Shown here in pieces: positions 59,807 through 64,000 of a DNA stretch of 64,000 nt. Location of the stretch: the NCBI GenBank assembly GCA_000719025.1, contig JODP01000001.1:62001-126000 (forward strand), written 5' to 3'. The DNA is from Kineosporia aurantiaca JCM 3230. GTDB lineage: Bacteria; Actinomycetota; Actinomycetes; Actinomycetales; Kineosporiaceae. Numbering within the stretch: position 1 is the stretch's first letter; every line of letters starts with the position of its first letter. The notes under the pieces are model-generated. The model saw only the letters and a program-made list of their open reading frames with translations, was not told the origin of the DNA and searched no databases. The position numbers and the translations under genes are program-made.

Positions 59807-59900
59807 AACGCGAGACTAGGCGGTGCCGAGCGGAACTCCAACCGCCCGGTATCCGGTCCGGGTCACGCCAACGGCGTCACCAGCCTTGGGTACGCCACAC

Positions 59901-61991
59901 TCAGTTACTGGACGCATCGAGTTTCACCTTCACATCCTGCTCGCTCTTCCCGCCGCGGCGGATGGTCAGGGTGACCGTGTCGCCCGGCGACTGTGCCCGG
60001 ATCGCCACGATCAGCTCGTCCGGCGAGGTCACCGGGCGCTGGTTGAACTTGGTGATCACATCGCCGGGCTTGATCCCGGCCTGGTCGGCCGGGCCCCCGG
60101 CGGTGACCGGCGGCTGGCCGTTCTGCGCGCTCTGGCTGACCAGCACGCCCTGCCCGGTGTAGGTGGAGTCCAGGGTGACGCCGATGATCGGGTGGCTGGC
60201 CTTACCGGTCCGGATCAGCTCCTGGGCAGTGCGCTTGGCCTGGTTGCTGGGGATCGCGAAGCCCAGCCCGATGCTGCCCGAGGTGGTACTGCCGGTGGTG
60301 TCCGGGACCCGGGCGATCGCCGAGTTCACCGCGATCACGTGCCCGGCCGCGTTGACCAGCGGACCGCCGGAGTTACCGGGGTTGATCGCGGCATCGGTCT
60401 GGATCGCGTTGATGAACGCCGGGGTGTCCCCGCCGCCGGCCGCGACCGGGCGGTTCAGCGCGCTGACGATGCCCGTGGTGACCGTGCCCTGCAGCCCCAG
60501 CGGAGCGCCGATCGCCACCACCGGATCGCCGACCTGGGCCTCGTCCGAGTCGCCGAAGGCCAGCTGCCGCAACCCCTTGGCCTTCACCTTCACCACCGCC
60601 AGGTCGTACGAGGCATCCGCCCCGACCAGCGTGCCCTTGGCCTGAGTGCCGTCCTGGAAGACCACCCGGATGGACGACGCGTCGGTGTCACTCTCGGCCG
60701 TCACCACGTGGTTGTTGGTCAGGATGTACCCCTTGGCGGCGTCGATCACAAACCCCGACCCGGTGCCCTGCGCGCTGCCCGCCGTCACCTCGAGCGAAAC
60801 GACGCTCGGGGTCACTGCGGCGGCCACGCTGGTCACTTCGCCCGCCGTCACATCACGGTTGTCCTTCACCGGGTCGGGCAGCGAGACGGTGGGGTTACGT
60901 CCGTCGGAGTTGTTCACATTGTTGTAGAGCGCACTTCCGCCGAACCCGCCCAGTACCCCTGCGAGCACGGCTGCACCGACCACTGCGGCAATGAGGGACG
61001 CCCGCCCCGACTTACGTCCGTTGGCCCGGTCCGGCGGGAGGGGCGGTGGGGCGCCCCACGTCGGGTTCAGGGCTGGGGTCTGGCCGTCGGGGGCTCCGTA
61101 GCCGTTGCTCTGGTTCTGGTTCTGGTTCTGGGGGTAGGCGTTGTTCTGCTGCGCGTTGTTGTTCTGCTGCGCGTTCGTGTCGCCGAGGTCTGCTGACCAG
61201 GAGCCCGTTGCGGGGCCGCTGGGCGAGTACCAGCCGCTTGGGGGGTGGGGCGGCTGGGGAGAGCGGAAGATCGGGGGCTGCTGGGTCTGGCCTTGGTTTT
61301 GGGGGTAGGCGGGGTAGGCGCTTGGTTGGCCTTGCTGGCTGGGCTGGCTCTGGTTCGGCTGACCCGACTGATTCGGTTGGCCCGACTGGCTGGGTTGGCT
61401 CGGCTGATCCAGTTGGCCTTGCTGGTCCGGGTGGCCCTGAGAGCTGGGTTGTCCGAACTGGCCGACCTGGTGCGCGCCATAGTGACGTGGGGCGGGCTCA
61501 GTCGGTCGGCTGAAGCCCGCGCCGGTGGGGTTTGGCGCGGTCGTTGCTTCGTTGGACTGCGAGCCCGGTGAGGTCGGCCGACTCGCGCCGTACTGCGGCG
61601 CTGACTGGCCGATTCCGGACGGCTGCTCCGCAGCCACCGCATCTTGGGGCTGGGTAGGGCGTCCTGGGGCGTCCTGCGGCTCGAACCGGCTCGGCACGCC
61701 TGGTTGGGCGGGCGTCGGATTAGCGGGCCAGGCGGGGGCGCTGACCGGCTGGCCGGGGCGGGCCGAGTTCTCATTTGGATTCTCGGGCGACGGCGTGCGA
61801 GAGCTGGAAATGCCTTCCCTGGCGCTCGGGACGTCCGGATCAGCGGCTTCGGACTGGATCGGACCGCCCGCGGCGCTCTCGGTCGTCTCCTCGTCCCGGC
61901 TCGCCTCGGGGCCCGCGGCGGGCGGCCGAGGGCCGGCCGGGGGCGCCCAGGAGACCTGCTCGTCCTTTGACGGCTGGTCCTCGTCAGTCAT
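59901..61991 (-). CDS. htrA: HtrA-like trypsin family serine protease with PDZ domain
   Basis: This envelope protease degrades or processes misfolded exported proteins. It is 696 residues. About 330 cytoplasmic residues are Pro/Gln/Asn/Ser-rich with runs such as QPSQPSQSGQPNQSGQPNQ. One membrane segment follows (ASLIAAVVGAAVLAGVLGGF). The protease domain has the catalytic triad His428 (NNHVV), Asp463 (DLAVVKV) and Ser541 (GNSGGPL). A PDZ domain covers about 600-690 (VTAGGPADQAGIKPGDVITKFN). The ATG has GGAGCAGGG upstream. It follows the sigE-rseA pair, which probably controls it, and tatB is next. Confidence 0.93.
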   Translation of the reverse strand: MTDEDQPSKDEQVSWAPPAGPRPPAAGPEASRDEETTESAAGGPIQSEAADPDVPSAREGISSSRTPSPENPNENSARPGQPVSAPAWPANPTPAQPGVPSRFEPQDAPGRPTQPQDAVAAEQPSGIGQSAPQYGASRPTSPGSQSNEATTAPNPTGAGFSRPTEPAPRHYGAHQVGQFGQPSSQGHPDQQGQLDQPSQPSQSGQPNQSGQPNQSQPSQQGQPSAYPAYPQNQGQTQQPPIFRSPQPPHPPSGWYSPSGPATGSWSADLGDTNAQQNNNAQQNNAYPQNQNQNQSNGYGAPDGQTPALNPTWGAPPPLPPDRANGRKSGRASLIAAVVGAAVLAGVLGGFGGSALYNNVNNSDGRNPTVSLPDPVKDNRDVTAGEVTSVAAAVTPSVVSLEVTAGSAQGTGSGFVIDAAKGYILTNNHVVTAESDTDASSIRVVFQDGTQAKGTLVGADASYDLAVVKVKAKGLRQLAFGDSDEAQVGDPVVAIGAPLGLQGTVTTGIVSALNRPVAAGGGDTPAFINAIQTDAAINPGNSGGPLVNAAGHVIAVNSAIARVPDTTGSTTSGSIGLGFAIPSNQAKRTAQELIRTGKASHPIIGVTLDSTYTGQGVLVSQSAQNGQPPVTAGGPADQAGIKPGDVITKFNQRPVTSPDELIVAIRAQSPGDTVTLTIRRGGKSEQDVKVKLDASSN

Positions 61992-62636
61992 CCCTGCTCC
62001 TCGCGGGTGGTGCTCATGAGCTGCTGCGGCCGAACGGAGGGTTCTGGGCCGAACCCAACTCTGGCATGCCTACCTCAGTGCGGCGCATCGGACACCGTCC
62101 CGGTTTCCGGCTTCGCTCCGGCCCGGTCCAAGATCGGCCGGCTCGGCCGGCGGACGGAGCCGATCCGGTTCGGTGGACGACAGGTCGGGTTGAGAGCGTC
62201 GGGCCTGGTGGACGCGGAGTTCCGGACAGTGCGGGCCGGAGCGGAAGGAGCGGCGGCGGTTACTTGCGGTTCGAAGCCCGGACGGAACGCTGGCGTCCGG
62301 ATTCCGAGCAACCTGTGCAGAGGGGGAGCCATCCGCAGTTGCCTCGAGTTCGGGGCCGGTTCTCATGGAACGCGGTCTCGCGGCTCGGAGCACTGAGATT
62401 CTGGTCGAGACAGCGTGGCAGGGGTGGGCCGGGAGCTTCCGGTGCCGCTGTTCAGAACGGTCGGAGACTCATTTCGCGGCAACCAGATTCACCGCTGCCG
62501 CCCCAGCCGCCCAGACTGGTGCCGCCGAGGTCCGGTCTGGTCCGCTCAGATCTGGTCGGGTCCGCTCGGGTCCACGAGTCCGTCCAGCCAATCCGGCGGG
62601 TGCGGAGCTCGGTGGCGGGTGCCCCGATCAGAAGGC
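61992..62636. other. 645-bp non-coding gap between rseA and htrA
   Basis: No frame here looks coding: all ORFs are Arg/Pro/Ser-rich without domain motifs and lack ribosome sites. A run of GGTCCG/GGTCTG-type repeats lies at about 62525-62580. The gap is long for a genome where most genes are less than 150 bp apart and where rseA and htrA are normally close, so it may hold the htrA promoter, a small RNA or decayed sequence. An ECF-type promoter with GGAAC lies at about 62217-62221 on the minus strand, with CGCTC about 18 nt further on, a weak match. Confidence 0.4.
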
Positions 62637-63224
62637 TCAGCGGTTGCCCAGGCCCGTCCAGTGGTTTTCGGTGTTGAACGGACTCACGTCGGTGGTGGCG
62701 ATGTGCCGCACCACGAAACTGTCCACCGGCGTCACCACGTCGGCCGGACGGACCGCGTGGCTGGCCATGCCGCCCGCGACGCCGGCGCCGACCAGGCAGG
62801 CCGCGCCGACCAGGGTGGCGGCGACCCGGCGCTGGGGCCGGGAGAGCCGGCTGCGGCGCTGGTCGAAGGAGACGTTGCTGCGGCTCGGCGGAGCCGTGAC
62901 GGTGAACACCCGGACGTCGTGGCGGCCGGACGGGCGCAGGCCCGTGCCGGGTGAGACGAACGCCGGACGGGGGCTGCCGGGCACGTGCTCCCGGCGGGGC
63001 GGGAGCGGGCCGGCCGGGCCGCCCAGCTCGAGCAGGTTCCGGAGCATGTCATCGGCGGGCTCCGGAACCACCAGGCTGGCCAGACGCTGCTTCATCAGCC
63101 GCTCGACCTCGAGCGCGTCCCGGCACTCCCGGCAATCGGCGAGATGCCTCAGCGCCCGGTCGGCGGCGGCACCCTCAAGCTCGCCGTCGACCAGCTCGCT
63201 CAGACGTCCACCGAGATGACTCAT
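62637..63224 (-). CDS. rseA: anti-sigma factor with zinc-finger (RseA-like)
   Basis: This is a 195-residue membrane anti-sigma factor. The N-terminal ZAS domain has His27, Cys31 and Cys34 (HLADCREC) after LSELVDGELEGAAADRAL. One membrane helix (RRVAATLVGAACLVGAGVAGGMASHAV) precedes an extracytoplasmic tail. The start overlaps the sigE stop by 4 nt (ATGA). It should hold SigE inactive until envelope stress. In mycobacteria RseA-type factors are degraded after phosphorylation or redox change; the residues involved there were not checked. Confidence 0.9.
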   Translation of the reverse strand: MSHLGGRLSELVDGELEGAAADRALRHLADCRECRDALEVERLMKQRLASLVVPEPADDMLRNLLELGGPAGPLPPRREHVPGSPRPAFVSPGTGLRPSGRHDVRVFTVTAPPSRSNVSFDQRRSRLSRPQRRVAATLVGAACLVGAGVAGGMASHAVRPADVVTPVDSFVVRHIATTDVSPFNTENHWTGLGNR

Positions 63225-64000
63225 GGAGCCACCTGCGCGCTGGGGCCGGCGACCTTGCCCTTGGTGAAGTCGGGCGTGGTCGGCCGACGGTGCGCAAGTT
63301 CCTCGCGGAGCAGGGCGCGGCCACGGTGGATCCGCGAGCGCACGGTGCCCAGCTTCACGTCCAGCGTGGCGGCGATCTCCTCGTAGGACAGACCCTCGAT
63401 GTCGCAGAGCACGACCGCGGCCCGGAAGTCCGGCGGCAGGGCGTCGAGCGCCCGCTGCACGTCGTAGTCCAGGTTGTTGTGCTCCCAGGCGCGCTCCGGG
63501 CCGGCCTCGCGACCGGGCAGCCGGTCGGTGACCTCGTCGGTCAGGTTGTCGAACCGGATGCGCTGCTTGCGCCGGGCCTGGTCGAGGAAGAGGTTCGTGG
63601 TGATCCGGTGCAGCCAGCCCTCGAACGTGCCGGGGGTGTACGAGGACAGCGAGCGGAAGACGCGGACGAAGACCTCCTGCGTCAGGTCCTCGGCGTCGTG
63701 CTGGTTGCCGGTGAGACGGTAGGCCAGGCGGTAGACCCGGGCGGAGTGCTCGCGGACGATCTCGTCCCAGCTCGGCGGCGTCCAGGCGACCTCGGCGGGC
63801 GCCGGGGCGCTCACTTCGACGCGCTCCGCGGTGAGCGGAACACTGGACGGCTCTGACTGCGCTGCCTCGTGCGGCAACCCTGACCCCTCGGACGGTGCGA
63901 AGCGTGATTCATCCACGCCTCGGCCCACCCGGTCCTGCGTGCGGCCACGACCGAACAACCTCAGCGGGAACGACCCCGCAGGTATCGCGTACGCCGACAC
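63221..64000 (-). CDS. sigE: ECF RNA polymerase sigma factor SigE-like (start possibly outside window)
   Basis: The frame has a GTG at the last base of the window, so the true start may be there or beyond it. 259 residues are visible. After about 75 variable residues comes sigma region 2 (SWDEIVREHSARVYRLAYRLTGNQHDAEDLTQEVFVRVFRSL) and HRITTNLFLDQARRKQR, then region 4 at about 180-235 (ALPPDFRAAVVLCDIEGLSYEEIAATLDVKLGTVRSRIHRGR). The match to actinobacterial SigE, with its conserved FRAAVVLCDIEGLSYEEI, is strong. The stop overlaps rseA by 4 nt, so the anti-sigma is coupled to it. Confidence 0.9.
   Translation of the reverse strand: MSAYAIPAGSFPLRLFGRGRTQDRVGRGVDESRFAPSEGSGLPHEAAQSEPSSVPLTAERVEVSAPAPAEVAWTPPSWDEIVREHSARVYRLAYRLTGNQHDAEDLTQEVFVRVFRSLSSYTPGTFEGWLHRITTNLFLDQARRKQRIRFDNLTDEVTDRLPGREAGPERAWEHNNLDYDVQRALDALPPDFRAAVVLCDIEGLSYEEIAATLDVKLGTVRSRIHRGRALLREELAHRRPTTPDFTKGKVAGPSAQVAP

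Noticed and set aside
62007..62396. Several frames between htrA and rseA
   Set aside because: They lack ribosome sites, conserved motifs and the usual third-position pattern, so the region is listed as non-coding.

Overview
The window is 64 kb of a very GC-rich actinobacterial chromosome. The composition is strongly G/C at third codon positions. Several genes are actinobacterial hallmarks: AdnA/AdnB, DUF3107, DUF3152, DUF6758, a likely mycothiol-dependent DinB protein, an F420-type LLM oxidoreductase, and a sigE-rseA-htrA-tatB set. A Kineosporiaceae-like or related filamentous/coccoid actinomycete is a guess, not shown by the sequence. I saw no rRNA, tRNA, CRISPR, prophage or insertion sequence.

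1-8.2 kb is an envelope/exopolysaccharide region. It holds an ABC-2 exporter (permease tail plus ATPase), a GT4 and a GT2 glycosyltransferase, an LCP-family glycopolymer ligase, a secreted RTX-like calcium-binding protein and UDP-glucose 6-dehydrogenase. 8.3-13.2 kb carries a fused anthranilate synthase behind a classic Trp attenuator (leader peptide with Trp-Trp), an LLM oxidoreductase, a DinB protein and an acyl-CoA dehydrogenase.

13.2-33 kb resembles, from memory, the Mycobacterium tuberculosis Rv3201c-Rv3213c block: AdnB, AdnA, an alkyltransferase-like protein, MoeZ, a DUF3152 lipoprotein, TetR, DUF3107, a ferritin-like protein, a DEAD-box helicase and a ParA-like ATPase. Here an MBOAT/AlgX-type O-acetylation pair, a DUF4184 protein and a small membrane protein sit inside it. 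33-43 kb is housekeeping and accessory: an MpaB-like oxygenase, a TPR protein, a Rossmann protein, PHP phosphoesterase, DUF6758, aminopeptidase P, CorA, a P1 peptidase, a general-stress membrane protein and Dps. 43.3-45.6 kb is a divergent MFS exporter/TetR pair sharing a compact AT-rich promoter/operator.

45.7-48.8 kb is a sulfate-reduction operon: sulfite/nitrite reductase, a small zinc-ribbon protein and an APS-type CysH. It is preceded by a promoter, a SAM-I-like riboswitch whose P1 stem overlaps the Shine-Dalgarno of a 37-residue leader peptide, and then a hairpin before the reductase. This tandem control region is the most interesting regulatory feature here. 48.8-53.5 kb holds an unknown protein, a family-5 uracil-DNA glycosylase, a membrane protein, a CitE-like lyase, an EamA exporter and an unknown protein.

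53.5-64 kb resembles Rv1221-Rv1234: an MgtE-N/CBS protein, DUF1003, an orphan PilB-like ATPase with C-terminal zinc ribbons, a GAF protein, Mrp, TatB, HtrA, anti-sigma RseA and ECF sigma SigE. Two convergent-gene junctions (31.8 kb and 51.8 kb) carry the same four-copy array of a 12-mer in strict 22-nt phasing, two copies forward and two inverted. A third convergent junction at 2.5 kb carries a 53-bp near-perfect palindrome. Many genes have a TANNNT box 6-7 nt before the start codon, suggesting leaderless mRNAs are common.
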